Below, one piece after another: positions 16,027 through 24,075 of a stretch of DNA of 37,216 bases. The stretch lies in the NCBI GenBank assembly GCA_030041385.1, contig JASHNY010000101.1, forward strand, positions 1 to 37,216. Reading direction: 5' to 3'. Numbering within the stretch: the stretch's first letter is position 1; each line of letters begins with the position of its first letter. Under the pieces are notes generated by a model. That model saw only the letters and a program-made list of their open reading frames with translations. It did no database searches and was not told the origin of the DNA. The translations under genes were made by a program, and so were the position numbers. The DNA comes from Alphaproteobacteria bacterium (GTDB lineage: Bacteria > Pseudomonadota > Alphaproteobacteria > ATCC43930 > CGMCC-115725).

Positions 16027-18300
16027 TCAATCCGCGGCTTCGTCGAGGGCCGCGAGGATTTTCGGCGGCGACATCGGCAACTCGGTCAGCCGCCGGCCGA
16101 TCGCATTGTCGATCGCGTTGGCGATCGCCGCCATCGGCGGGCAGATATTGACCTCGCCGACACCCTTGACACCGTAGGGGTGAGCTGGGTTCGGCACCTC
16201 GACCAGGAGCGGCTCGATCATCGGCAGGTCGCTGGCCACCGGGCAACGGTAATCGAGGAACCCGGCATTATCGAGCCGGCCCTGCTTGTCGTAGATGTAC
16301 TCCTCATTGAGCGCCCAGCCGATACCCTGGGTCACGCCGCCCTGGATCTGCCCCTCGACATAGGAGGGGTGGATGGCGGTGCCGACATCCTGGGCCGCGA
16401 CAAAGCGCAGGATTTTGACCTTGCCGGTCTCAGGATCGACCTCGACATCGCAGAACTGGGTCGAAAAGCCCGGCGCCTGGCCGCCCGCATTGACCGACGC
16501 CGCGGTGGAGATCGGGCCGCCGGTCACCCCCGCCTTGGCGGCGATATCCTTGAGCGGCATCGGCTTGAAATCGCCCACATTGCTGCTCGCCGGCCTGGCG
16601 CAGCCCTGCTCCCACACGACGCCGTCGACCGGCACGTCCCAGATCATCGCGGCGCGGGCGCGCAATTCGTCGATCGCCTTTTTCGCGGCGTTGACGACGG
16701 CGGTGCCGGTGGCGAAGGTCACGCGCGAGCCGCCGGTGACATGGGTGTAGCCGACCGACCCGGTGTCGGCGACGGTCGCGCGCACCTGGTCGTAATCGAC
16801 GCCGAAGGTCTCGGCCGCCATCAGCGCCATCGACGCGCGCGAGCCGCCGACATCGACGCTGCCGGTGGCAACGAGGATGGTGCCGTCGGCGTTGATCTGG
16901 ATGTTGGCGCTCGATTCGCCGCCGCCGTTGAACCAGTAGCCCGAGGCGACGCCGCGGCCTTGGTTGGGGCCGAGCGGCTTCTGGTATTCGGGATGGTTTT
17001 TGACCGCCTCCAGCGTCTCGATATAGCCGCCATGGGCCAGCTTCGGCCCATAGATCATCGTCGTGCCGATCTTGGCCGCGTTCTTGAGGCGCAGCGCGAC
17101 CGGGTCCATGCCGAGCTTCTTGGCCAGGATGCCCATCACGCTTTCGACGGCAAAGGCCGAGATCGGCGAGCCCGGAGCGCGGTACGCGGCCGATTTCGGC
17201 CGGTTGCTGACGACGTCGTAGCCGACCGAGCGCGCGTTCTCGATGTCGTAGGGGGCGAAGGCGCACAGGCACGCATTCATCACCGGCGAGCCGGGGAAGG
17301 CGCCAGCCTGGAACTTGAAGATGCCGTCCGCCGCAATAATCCGGCCGTCCTTGGTGGCGCCGATCTTAACCCACATCGAGGAGCCGGAGGTCGGCCCGGT
17401 GGCCTTGAACACCTCGTCGCGGCCCATCGTCAGCTTACACGGGCGCCCCGATTTCTTCGACAGCAGCGCAGCGATCGGTTCGAGGTAGACCGGGATCTTG
17501 CCGCCGAAACCGCCGCCGATCTCAGACGGCGTCACCCGCACGTCGCCGATGCTCATCCCGAGCAGCTTGGCGACCATCGCCCGCACCACGAAATGGCCCT
17601 GAGTGGTGGTCCACACCTCGCTCTGTCCGCCGGGATCGACGCGGGCGATGCAGGCGTGCGGCTCGATATAGCCCTGATGCACCGCCGCGGTCTTGAACTC
17701 CTTCTCGACGATCACGTCGGCCTCGGCAAACCCCTTGTCGACATCGCCGATCGCGAATTCGAGCCGCTTCGAGATGTTCGACGGCTTCTTCGGCGCGGGG
17801 TCGATGCCGCGGGTGATCATGTCTTCGAACAGCAGCGGGGCGTCTTCCTTCATCGCCTCGTCGACATCGATCACGTGCGGCAATACCTCGTAATCGATGG
17901 CCAGCAATTCGGCCGCCTCTTCGGCAACCTCCTTGCTCGTCGCGGCGATCGCGGCGACAGGGTGGCCCTCGTAAAGCGCCTTTTCCCTGGCCATGACGTT
18001 GCGCGTCACGTGCCAGAAATTGACCGCGACCCGCTCGGGGCCGATGTACTCGAACTTATGGTCCGGGAAATCGGCGCCGGTGATGATCGCCTTGACGCCG
18101 GGCAGCGCCGCCGCCTTCGCCGTGTCGATCGAGCGGATGCGGGCGTGCGCGTGCGGCGAACGGATGACCTTGCCGTAAAGCGCGCCGGGCATGGTCAGAT
18201 CGGCGCCGTACATCGCGCGTCCCGTCACTTTCGGCACCCCGTCGGGGCGAATGGGACGAGTGCCAACCCACTTGTACCGCGTCGTCGATACGTCGTTCAC
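16027..18300 (-). CDS. Xanthine dehydrogenase-family molybdopterin-binding large subunit
   Basis: A 757-residue large subunit of a molybdenum hydroxylase. The N-terminal part has KVTGRAMYGADL, PGALYGKVIRSPHAHARI and YEGHPVAAIAA. SEIGGGFGGK (about 260-268) is the Mo-cofactor loop, and KSAAYRAPGSP (about 369-379) is the segment after the active-site loop. It lacks the CSFR sequence of CO dehydrogenase, so this is not a CoxL of that kind. GVKGVGEVNICPP carries the catalytic Glu716. The enzyme should hydroxylate an N-heterocycle, aldehyde or aromatic acyl-CoA. The usual FAD and 2Fe-2S subunits are not adjacent. Start: GTG at 18300, eight bases after AGGAG; a GTG at 18309 overlaps that site. It follows an MFS gene on the same strand. 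Confidence 0.88.
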   Translation of the reverse strand: MNDVSTTRYKWVGTRPIRPDGVPKVTGRAMYGADLTMPGALYGKVIRSPHAHARIRSIDTAKAAALPGVKAIITGADFPDHKFEYIGPERVAVNFWHVTRNVMAREKALYEGHPVAAIAATSKEVAEEAAELLAIDYEVLPHVIDVDEAMKEDAPLLFEDMITRGIDPAPKKPSNISKRLEFAIGDVDKGFAEADVIVEKEFKTAAVHQGYIEPHACIARVDPGGQSEVWTTTQGHFVVRAMVAKLLGMSIGDVRVTPSEIGGGFGGKIPVYLEPIAALLSKKSGRPCKLTMGRDEVFKATGPTSGSSMWVKIGATKDGRIIAADGIFKFQAGAFPGSPVMNACLCAFAPYDIENARSVGYDVVSNRPKSAAYRAPGSPISAFAVESVMGILAKKLGMDPVALRLKNAAKIGTTMIYGPKLAHGGYIETLEAVKNHPEYQKPLGPNQGRGVASGYWFNGGGESSANIQINADGTILVATGSVDVGGSRASMALMAAETFGVDYDQVRATVADTGSVGYTHVTGGSRVTFATGTAVVNAAKKAIDELRARAAMIWDVPVDGVVWEQGCARPASSNVGDFKPMPLKDIAAKAGVTGGPISTAASVNAGGQAPGFSTQFCDVEVDPETGKVKILRFVAAQDVGTAIHPSYVEGQIQGGVTQGIGWALNEEYIYDKQGRLDNAGFLDYRCPVASDLPMIEPLLVEVPNPAHPYGVKGVGEVNICPPMAAIANAIDNAIGRRLTELPMSPPKILAALDEAAD

Positions 18301-18376
18301 GGCATACACTCCTGATGAGGCGCGATGATGCCGACAGCCTCGCGCCTCGCCGGGTGAAATTCAAGTCTTTGTCTGC

Positions 18377-18413
18377 AACCCGGCCCGGGTCGGGCCGATG
18401 TCCGGGCCGGGTT
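18377..18413 (-). terminator. Strong 12-bp hairpin downstream of the first MFS gene
   Basis: AACCCGGCCCGG (18377-18388) pairs perfectly with CCGGGCCGGGTT (18402-18413) across a 13-base loop. It starts seven bases beyond the MFS stop on the minus strand, but the bases that follow (gcagacaaag) are not a T tract. It may stabilise the 3' end or attenuate read-through to the molybdenum hydroxylase. Confidence 0.5.
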
Positions 18414-18420
18414 CGCGGCG

Positions 18421-19830
18421 TTATGCCGCTTCGACGGCGGCGGCCTCGGTAAAGCTTTCGAGCTGGCCGATGGTCTCGCGCCCGAACAGAATCGGGATGA
18501 ACGCGCCGATTGCGACCACCACCAGGATCGTGCCGAAGAAGATCGGCGCCGAGCCGGTGTGCGGTTCCATCAGGAACGGCGCCAGCACCCCGGCAAACAG
18601 CCGCCCGAACGACTCGCCGAAAATGTGTCCGCGCCCGCGCAATGCCGTCGGAAACTGCTCGGACAGGTAGATCCGGGTCGCGGTAAAGGCCGACAGCACG
18701 GTAAACCCGGTGATCAACGCGCCGGCGGTCATCGCCACCGCCGCCAGCTCGCCGAGCCGGTGCGCCTGCAGCATCAGGAACAGGCCCGGCAGCGACCCGC
18801 CGAGCGCGTAGGCGATGGTCCAGCGCCGGCCGATGATCTCCATCAGATAGCCGGTGAAGCCTTTGCCGAAAAAGCTGGCGGCATAGACGATCGTCGTGAT
18901 TGCAAAGCTCGCTTTCACGGCCGCGCCCTGGTCGTTGAGCGCCTTCGGCAGCAGGACCGAAATCAGGAAATAGGCGGTCCCGGCGCACACTCCGCTGAGA
19001 ATGCCGACCGTGGTCCAGCGCAACTGGCCGCGGGCGAACAATGCCCAGTACGGCGGAAGCTGCTCGCGGGCGGCCTCGCTGCGGTCGCCCAGCGCCTCGA
19101 CCGCCAGCTTCGGCACGCGATTGCCGCATCGCGCGATGATGCGGTTGACGATCTCGACTGCGGCTTCCGGGCGGCCCTTGCGCAGATACCAGCGCGGGCT
19201 TTCCGGCAGCACGAAATAGATCAGCACCGGCACGACCGTAATCGCCAGCCCGCCCGGCAACGCAAGATAGCGGAACGCGTTGGCGTTGCCGGCGAGCAGT
19301 CCGGCGATAAACGGCACCACGGTGAACGAGGCCGCCAGCGACATCTCATAGACGGCGCCATAGGTGCGCCGGTGCTGCGCCGGCATCAGTTCCGCGGCGA
19401 TCGGAAATGCCGCCGAGACCGCGCCGCCGGCGCCGATCCCGGTCAACAGACGCACCAGGATCAACTGGCCCGAGCTCTCTACCAGCGGCACGAGCAGCGT
19501 GCAAAACGTGGTCGCGATCACGCCGATCAGCATGATCGTCTTGCGGCTCCAATGGTCCGATACGGCCGAAGCGACGAACCCGCCGATGCACAGCATCAAG
19601 GTCGGGCCTACGGCGAGCCAGCGTATGTCCGCGTCAGACAGGTGCAAGGGCGCCTTGGCGAGCAGCAGCAGCGAGCCGGTCATCACCAGGTCGTACCCTT
19701 CGATGAACCCGACCAGCCCCAGCACCGCGATGATGAGGCAATGGAAACCGCTGAACGGAATGCTGTCGAGCTTGCGCCCGAGCGCGTGGCTCGCCGGGCT
19801 TGCCGACCCGCCGCTGAACCCAGTCGCCAT
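18421..19830 (-). CDS. MFS transporter (first of two paralogues)
   Basis: A 469-residue, 12-helix major facilitator. After a hydrophilic start, GLVGFIEGYDLVMTGSLLLL forms helix 1. SDHWSRK is the conserved loop 2-3 motif. ELMPAQHRRTYGAVYE lies before helix 5, and VLPESPRWYLRKGRPE is the PESPRW signature after helix 6. Its GYD element in helix 1 recalls aromatic-acid/H+ symporters, and the PESPRW motif is also shared with sugar porters, so the substrate is open. It is closely similar to the next gene (20163-21551), about half identical by eye, and lies upstream of the molybdenum hydroxylase on the same strand, which makes uptake of that enzyme's substrate a reasonable guess. GGGAGG precedes the ATG. 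Confidence 0.88.
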   Translation of the reverse strand: MATGFSGGSASPASHALGRKLDSIPFSGFHCLIIAVLGLVGFIEGYDLVMTGSLLLLAKAPLHLSDADIRWLAVGPTLMLCIGGFVASAVSDHWSRKTIMLIGVIATTFCTLLVPLVESSGQLILVRLLTGIGAGGAVSAAFPIAAELMPAQHRRTYGAVYEMSLAASFTVVPFIAGLLAGNANAFRYLALPGGLAITVVPVLIYFVLPESPRWYLRKGRPEAAVEIVNRIIARCGNRVPKLAVEALGDRSEAAREQLPPYWALFARGQLRWTTVGILSGVCAGTAYFLISVLLPKALNDQGAAVKASFAITTIVYAASFFGKGFTGYLMEIIGRRWTIAYALGGSLPGLFLMLQAHRLGELAAVAMTAGALITGFTVLSAFTATRIYLSEQFPTALRGRGHIFGESFGRLFAGVLAPFLMEPHTGSAPIFFGTILVVVAIGAFIPILFGRETIGQLESFTEAAAVEAA

Positions 19831-20121
19831 CCGAAGCCTCCCAGGTTGGGCCAGCCCGGACTTCGCTTGACGGCAAGGGACCGCGATGCCGATCCGCTCG
19901 GTTTCTTGAATCTTTTGTTTAAAGTTCCGCCGACCGCACCCTTCGTCTCGAACCGCCCGCACCGTCGGGCCGCCGTGTTGCGCCTGTTCACACCAGAACG
20001 GGTTGGTCCCGTCCGCGTTGTTGGCACATGGCCCGATCGGCCGCGGTCACTCTAACCCGGCTGCGACATTCTGTCACGGTGAATAAGGCGCGCGGCCGCG
20101 CTGTGCCGCAGAGGGCATGGA
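19831..20121. other. Intergenic stretch between the two MFS genes
   Basis: Of the 332 bases between the genes, this part shows no supported ORF. An A/T-rich island at about 19904-19926 (ttcttgaatcttttgtttaa) is the only low-GC spot and is a plausible place for the promoter of the downstream minus-strand MFS gene. No defined -35/-10 pair was recognised. Confidence 0.4.
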
Positions 20122-20152
20122 CCGGCCCGAGCGCCGAGCGCGCCCGGGCCGG
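20122..20152 (-). terminator. Hairpin downstream of the second MFS gene
   Basis: CCGGCCCG (20122-20129) and CGGGCCGG (20145-20152) form an 8-bp perfect stem ten bases after the stop of the 20163-21551 gene. There is no T tract. It matches in type and position the hairpin after the paralogous MFS gene. Confidence 0.4.
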
Positions 20153-20162
20153 CCTTGCCGGT

Positions 20163-21551
20163 TCAGACCGCCTCGGCGACAGCGGTCTCGGTAAAGCTTT
20201 CGATGTTGCCGATCGTCTCGCGCCCGAACAGCACCGGGACCAGCGCGCCGGTGGTGACGATGATCGCCAGCGTGCCGAAGAAGATCGTCGCCGACCCGGT
20301 ATGCGGCTCGAGCAGGAACGGCAGGCACACGCCGGCCAGCAGCCGCGCTGCCGACTCGTCGAAGAAATGGCCGCGGCCGCGCAATGCCGTCGGGAACTGC
20401 TCGGAGATGTAGACCCGCACCGCCGGGAAGCACGACAGCACGGTAAAGCCGGTGACCAGCACGCCGACCACGAAGATCGTCGTCGCCGCGCTGCCGAAGC
20501 GGTGCGCCAGCATCATCATCAACAGCCCCGGGATCGCGCACACGAACGCGAGCGTGATCGTCCAGCGCCGGCCGATGATTTCCATGATGAACCCGTTGAA
20601 CAATTTGCCGGGGATGCTGGCGCCGAAGATCAGCGTGCTGAGGCCGAAGCTCAAGGCGACGCCGGCGCCCTGATCGACCAGGGCCTTCGGCAGCAGGATC
20701 GCCGCGCTGTAGTAGCAGCTGGCCCCGCACAGCCCGCACAAGATGCCGACCACGGTCCAGCGCAGCTGGCCGCGCGCGAACAGCGCGGTGAAGGGCGGCA
20801 ATTGCTCGCGCGCCACGTTCAGGTTGGAGCCGAGATCGGTGACCGTCATCGGCGCGACGCGCCCGCCGCAGCGCCGGATCAACAGGTTGACGGTATCGAT
20901 CGCGTCCTGCGTCCGGCCGCGCCGCAACAGCCAGCGCGGGCTTTCGGGAATGAAGAAAAAGATCAGCACCGGGGCGATAAACAGCGTCACGCCGCCGGGC
21001 AGGCCGACATAGCGGTAGCCGTCGGTGGTGTGGGCGAGGAGCCCGCCGGCCAGCGGCAGCAGGGTGAACGACATCGCCAGCATGCATTCATAGATCGCGC
21101 CATAGGTGCGGCGGTGCTGCGCCGGCATCAATTCGGCAGCGATCGGGAACGGCGCCGAGATGGTGAAGCCGAGGCCGAACCCGGTGATCATCCGCAATGC
21201 GATCAGCGAGGCGGCGCTGTTGGCGAACAGGATCAGCAGGGTGCACAGCGTGCTGAGGATCACGCCGGCCTGCATCACCCCGACCCGGCTGATGCGGTCC
21301 GACATCGCGGCGGCGCTGAAGCCGCCGATCACGACGATAAGTTGCGGTGCTACGGCAAGCCAGCGGATCTGGCTCGGCGTCATGTGCAGCGGTGCCTTGG
21401 CGAGCACCAGCAGCGAGCCGCTGAGCGCCAGATCGTAACCCTCGACGAACCCGACAAAGCCCAGCACGACGATCAGCACGATGTGGTAGGGGCTGAACGG
21501 AATGCTGTCGAGTTTTCTTCCCAGAATGTGACTGGCCGGCATGTCGGGCAT
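20163..21551 (-). CDS. MFS transporter (second of two paralogues)
   Basis: A 462-residue, 12-helix transporter. It shares GRKLDSIPFS at its start with the neighbouring MFS protein, followed by VGFVEGYDLALSGSLLVLAK in helix 1, SDRISR in loop 2-3, ELMPAQHRRTYGAIYE before helix 5 and FIPESPRWLLRRGR after helix 6. RGRGHFFDESAARLLAGV near residue 380 has a matching block in its neighbour. Perfect AGGAGG lies seven bases before the ATG. It is divergent from the LLM oxidoreductase at 21811. The substrate is not identifiable. Confidence 0.88.
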   Translation of the reverse strand: MPDMPASHILGRKLDSIPFSPYHIVLIVVLGFVGFVEGYDLALSGSLLVLAKAPLHMTPSQIRWLAVAPQLIVVIGGFSAAAMSDRISRVGVMQAGVILSTLCTLLILFANSAASLIALRMITGFGLGFTISAPFPIAAELMPAQHRRTYGAIYECMLAMSFTLLPLAGGLLAHTTDGYRYVGLPGGVTLFIAPVLIFFFIPESPRWLLRRGRTQDAIDTVNLLIRRCGGRVAPMTVTDLGSNLNVAREQLPPFTALFARGQLRWTVVGILCGLCGASCYYSAAILLPKALVDQGAGVALSFGLSTLIFGASIPGKLFNGFIMEIIGRRWTITLAFVCAIPGLLMMMLAHRFGSAATTIFVVGVLVTGFTVLSCFPAVRVYISEQFPTALRGRGHFFDESAARLLAGVCLPFLLEPHTGSATIFFGTLAIIVTTGALVPVLFGRETIGNIESFTETAVAEAV

Positions 21552-21810
21552 CGTCTTCCTCCTGTTCGTCCCGTTCCGCCCGCGGCACGGGGCCGAGCCG
21601 CCCGCCGCGGGAAACCGCTGGTTGATCCGCGTCGGCGACATCTCGGTCGCTGCGGTTTCTTGGTGACCGAACTGTGGGCTGAAACGTTCACCCTGGCAAT
21701 GGCCAAACGTCACCGCCCGTGCTTCGCGGGGCTTCCCACGCGCGGCCGTTTGCGCAAGGATCGCCGGGCGCGCGCTCGCTGCGCGCAGGCCACCGGCAGG
21801 GAGGAAGGCG
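21552..21810. other. Divergent control region, MFS / LLM oxidoreductase
   Basis: These 259 bases separate two outward-reading genes and must hold both promoters. I see no convincing sigma70 elements, no long inverted repeat and no riboswitch-like structure. The only visible signals are the two strong ribosome sites at its ends (AGGAGG on the minus strand, GGGAGGAAGG on the plus strand). Confidence 0.4.
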
Positions 21811-22953
21811 ATGAAAGTGGGCATCGCGCTCAACATGCTGAACCAGCCCGGCCGCTCCGACGCCTCGGTCGTCGGGGAGCATCTGGCGATGGGCGATCTG
21901 GCCGAGCCGTTGGGGTTCGACTCGCTGTTCGCTCTCGAACACCATTTCACCGGCTATGCGATGTCGCCGGCGCCGACCCAGCTGCTGAGCTATTTCGCCG
22001 GCCGCACCCGGCGCATCCTGCTCGGCACCGCGGTCATCGTATTGCCGTGGCACGATCCCGTGCGGGCGGCCGAGGAGATCGCGCTCTTGGACATCCTGTG
22101 CGGCGGGCGCTGCCTGTTCGGCTTTGGCCGCGGGGCCGCCAGCGTCGAATACGCCGGCTTCCGCATCCCGATGGACGAAGCGCGGCCGCGTTTCGTCGAG
22201 GCGGCGCAAATCATCGTCGAGGCGCTGTCGCACGACAGTTTCGAGCACCACGGCCAGTTCTTTGACATCCCGCGCACGGCGGTCCGGCCGCGCCCGATCT
22301 CACACCCGGAGCGGCGCTTCTACGCCTCCGCGGTCAGCCCGGATTCGGCCGAGATCATGGCCAGGCTCGGCTTCGGCCTGTTGATGGTGATGCAGAACGA
22401 GTGGCCGAAAGCCTCGGAAGATATCGCCCGCTACCGCCAGATCGCGGCGGAAGCGGGGCACCGGCCGCGCCCGCCCATCATCCTGACCAATGTGTGCTGC
22501 GCCGAAGACCGCGACGAGGCGCGGCAGCGCGCATTCCGCTATCTCGGCGCGAAATGGCAGTCGATTGACGACCACTACCATTTCTCCGACGGGCACCTCG
22601 CCACGGTCAAAGGCTACGAAAGCTACGGCAAGATGGCGCGCACCTATGCCAAGATAAACGAAAGCGAGGAATTGCGGACGAAGGCGACCGATTTCTACGT
22701 CTCGATCCAGATCGTCGGCACCCCCGACGATTGCCTGCAGCAGATCGGCGAATTGCAGCGCCTGACCGGGCTCGATCACCTGGTGACCGAATTTTCGTTC
22801 GGCTGTCTGCCGCACGAAGAGGCCGAGTGCAACATGCGGCTGTTCGCCGAGCGGTGCCTGCCCGTGTTGCAGCGCGACCCGGCCTTTGCTGCGCCGCCGT
22901 CACCGGCCGTCACCGCCCCCGCTGCCGGGGAGCGCCTGTTCGCCCCGGCGTAG
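21811..22953 (+). CDS. LLM-class (luciferase-like) flavin-dependent oxidoreductase
   Basis: A 380-residue TIM-barrel protein of the bacterial luciferase family. MKVGIALNMLNQPGRSD starts strand 1, FDSLFALEHHFTGYAMSP covers strand 2 and its loop, and RRILLGTAVIVLPWHDPVRAAEEIALLD is the hallmark block around residues 68-95. CGGRCLFGFGRGAASVEYAGF follows. The EHHF motif, in place of the SDH motif of F420 enzymes, points more to FMN-dependent alkanal- or limonene-type monooxygenases; that is family inference. The C-terminal 25 residues are alanine/proline-rich. GGGAGGAAGG before the ATG is a strong ribosome site. The substrate is unknown. Confidence 0.87.
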   Translation: MKVGIALNMLNQPGRSDASVVGEHLAMGDLAEPLGFDSLFALEHHFTGYAMSPAPTQLLSYFAGRTRRILLGTAVIVLPWHDPVRAAEEIALLDILCGGRCLFGFGRGAASVEYAGFRIPMDEARPRFVEAAQIIVEALSHDSFEHHGQFFDIPRTAVRPRPISHPERRFYASAVSPDSAEIMARLGFGLLMVMQNEWPKASEDIARYRQIAAEAGHRPRPPIILTNVCCAEDRDEARQRAFRYLGAKWQSIDDHYHFSDGHLATVKGYESYGKMARTYAKINESEELRTKATDFYVSIQIVGTPDDCLQQIGELQRLTGLDHLVTEFSFGCLPHEEAECNMRLFAERCLPVLQRDPAFAAPPSPAVTAPAAGERLFAPA

Positions 22954-22994
22954 CGCGAGATTCGGTGGAACCCCATCGCTTTGCCAATCAGCCC

Positions 22995-23013
22995 GGCCGG
23001 ACTTGATCCGGCC
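22995..23013 (+). terminator. Small palindrome after the LLM gene
   Basis: GGCCGGA (22995-23001) and TCCGGCC (23007-23013) form a 7-bp stem with a 5-base loop, 42 bases past the stop. There is no T tract. The sequence type (GGACTTGATCC core) recurs as a dispersed repeat in related genomes, so it may be a repeat rather than a true terminator. The rest of the 279-base gap up to 23232 holds the repeat copy at 23142. Confidence 0.35.
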
Positions 23014-23141
23014 AACCGCGTCGTCCGTCACGGCGCTGCGCGGAAGACGTGGACCCGCGGGTCACCCCCGGAACGCCCGCAGGGCGGCCGTCCGGCGCCG
23101 CGGGAGGCGAGTGACAGAAACCGCTTCGACCCGGCTCGTTG

Positions 23142-23257
23142 GCGAACGTCAAATCCGCAAACCACACCAGCTTTCATAGAGTTGCTCGTGTGCTGTCGAA
23201 TCCGAAATTCGCTTTGTGCCTTATCGCGAGATATGGCGAATTTCGGATTCGGCACAC
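23142..23257. repeat. Dispersed palindromic repeat, copy B, with an extra long hairpin
   Basis: The blocks gcgaacgtcaaatccgcaaa (23142-23161), CACACCAG...CTCGTGTG (23163-23192) and cgaatccgaaattcgc (23197-23212) repeat those at 486-555. Copy B also carries a mirrored arm: gcgaatttcggattcg then gcacac (23236-23257) pairs with 23188-23212, giving a stem of 16 plus 6 bp with a 3-base bulge and a 23-base loop. The ATG at 23233 sits at the end of this loop. Confidence 0.8.
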
Positions 23258-23745
23258 CAGCGATGCGGGCGGCGTGGCTCGCCGCAGCCGCGCTCGCGCT
23301 GGCGGTCGCGTTCGGCGCGGCGAGCGAAGCCCGGGCCGCATCGCCGGCGCAATATTGCCGGCAGGCCGGCACCGACGACACCGTGCGCCCGCTCCCGGCA
23401 TCGCTGTTGCCCGTCGCGGTCAGGCTGTTCCATCTCGAGGCAATGCCCGCGCCGCAGGTGTTGCGCTCGACCTATTTCCGCTGTGCCGAGGGCGATGTCT
23501 GGCTGTGCAACACCGGCGCCAACCTGCCCTGCGGCAAGGCCGACACGCGGCGCACGCTGCCGGGTGCGACGGCGTGGTGCAGCGTCCATCCCGGAGCGGA
23601 TTTCATCCCGATGTACGCAACCGGACACGCGACGATCTATCGCTGGCGCTGCAACGGCGCGAAACCGGCGATCGCCGGAACCGTGCACAGCGTCGACCGG
23701 CGCGGCTTCATCGCGCAATACTGGAAACCGGCGGCGGGCGGCTAG
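23233..23745 (+). CDS. Secreted cysteine-rich protein of unknown function
   Basis: A 170-residue protein. A signal peptide is clear from residue 11: MRAAWLAAAALALAVAFG followed by AASEARAA. The mature part has six cysteines (in YCRQAG, YFRCAEG, LCNTGANLPCGK, AWCSVH and WRCNG), suggesting disulfides in the periplasm. The WLCNTGANLPCGKADT block is familiar from unnamed exported proteins of Rhizobiales and relatives; no activity is known. The start is either ATG 23233, inside the repeat hairpin with GCGAG upstream, or ATG 23263, which gives a more compact signal peptide. The 3' end overlaps the convergent lipoprotein gene by 38 bases. Confidence 0.75.
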   Translation: MANFGFGTPAMRAAWLAAAALALAVAFGAASEARAASPAQYCRQAGTDDTVRPLPASLLPVAVRLFHLEAMPAPQVLRSTYFRCAEGDVWLCNTGANLPCGKADTRRTLPGATAWCSVHPGADFIPMYATGHATIYRWRCNGAKPAIAGTVHSVDRRGFIAQYWKPAAGG

Positions 23746-24010
23746 CGCCGACGCAGTCGAAATGGGCGTAGCGCTCCTCGATGCCGAGGTTTTCGGTGGC
23801 GCGCAAATGCGCCGTGGCGCCATGGGCGGCGCAGGCCTGCTGCGCCGCCGCGGCGGCATCGTCCAGCGACTCGCCGATGCCGCCGTAGCGGACGGTGACC
23901 GACGTGGCGGTGTTTTCGATGACCTGCTGCTGCGCGCAGGCGCCGAGCCCGGCGAGCAGGACGAGCGCGAAGCAGGTGCGGCGGGAGCGATTGAGGGCGG
24001 CATGCGACAT
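23708..24010 (-). CDS. Small putative lipoprotein
   Basis: A 100-residue protein. RRTCFALVLLAGLGACAQQQ has a lipobox (LGAC) with a lipidatable cysteine near residue 25. A short mature domain follows, with TATSVTVRYGGIGESLDDAAAAAQQACAAHG and ERYAHFDC, leaving two further cysteines. It is probably anchored in the inner or outer membrane. The pattern (one strand, a helix rich in alanine, then a final strand) is common among uncharacterised alphaproteobacterial lipoproteins. It overlaps the end of the convergent secreted-protein gene, so both 3' ends are antisense to each other. Confidence 0.68.
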   Translation of the reverse strand: MSHAALNRSRRTCFALVLLAGLGACAQQQVIENTATSVTVRYGGIGESLDDAAAAAQQACAAHGATAHLRATENLGIEERYAHFDCVGASRPPPVSSIAR

Positions 24011-24075
24011 GCCCCATGATAGCCGAGACGATCGCCGGGCCAATTCGGCAGATCGCAGCGACAGGGAGGGAAGGC

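Noticed and set aside
16027-18300. Reading the large subunit as carbon monoxide dehydrogenase CoxL
   Set aside because: The active-site loop reads AYRAPGSP, not the CSFR type of form I CoxL, and CoxS/CoxM are missing.
16180-18315. Long open frame of about 711 codons opposite the molybdenum hydroxylase gene
   Set aside because: It is a GC-driven shadow. Its product is Arg/Asp/Gly/His-rich with no domain, while the minus strand carries a fully motif-matched enzyme.
18559-20055. Open frame of 498 codons opposite the first MFS gene
   Set aside because: It has the same shadow composition and no recognisable motif; the transporter on the other strand accounts for the region.
20028-22265. Open frame of 745 codons opposite the second MFS gene
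   Set aside because: It crosses the divergent promoter and the start of the LLM gene, has Gln/Arg/Asp-rich low-complexity content, and the opposite strand is a clear transporter.
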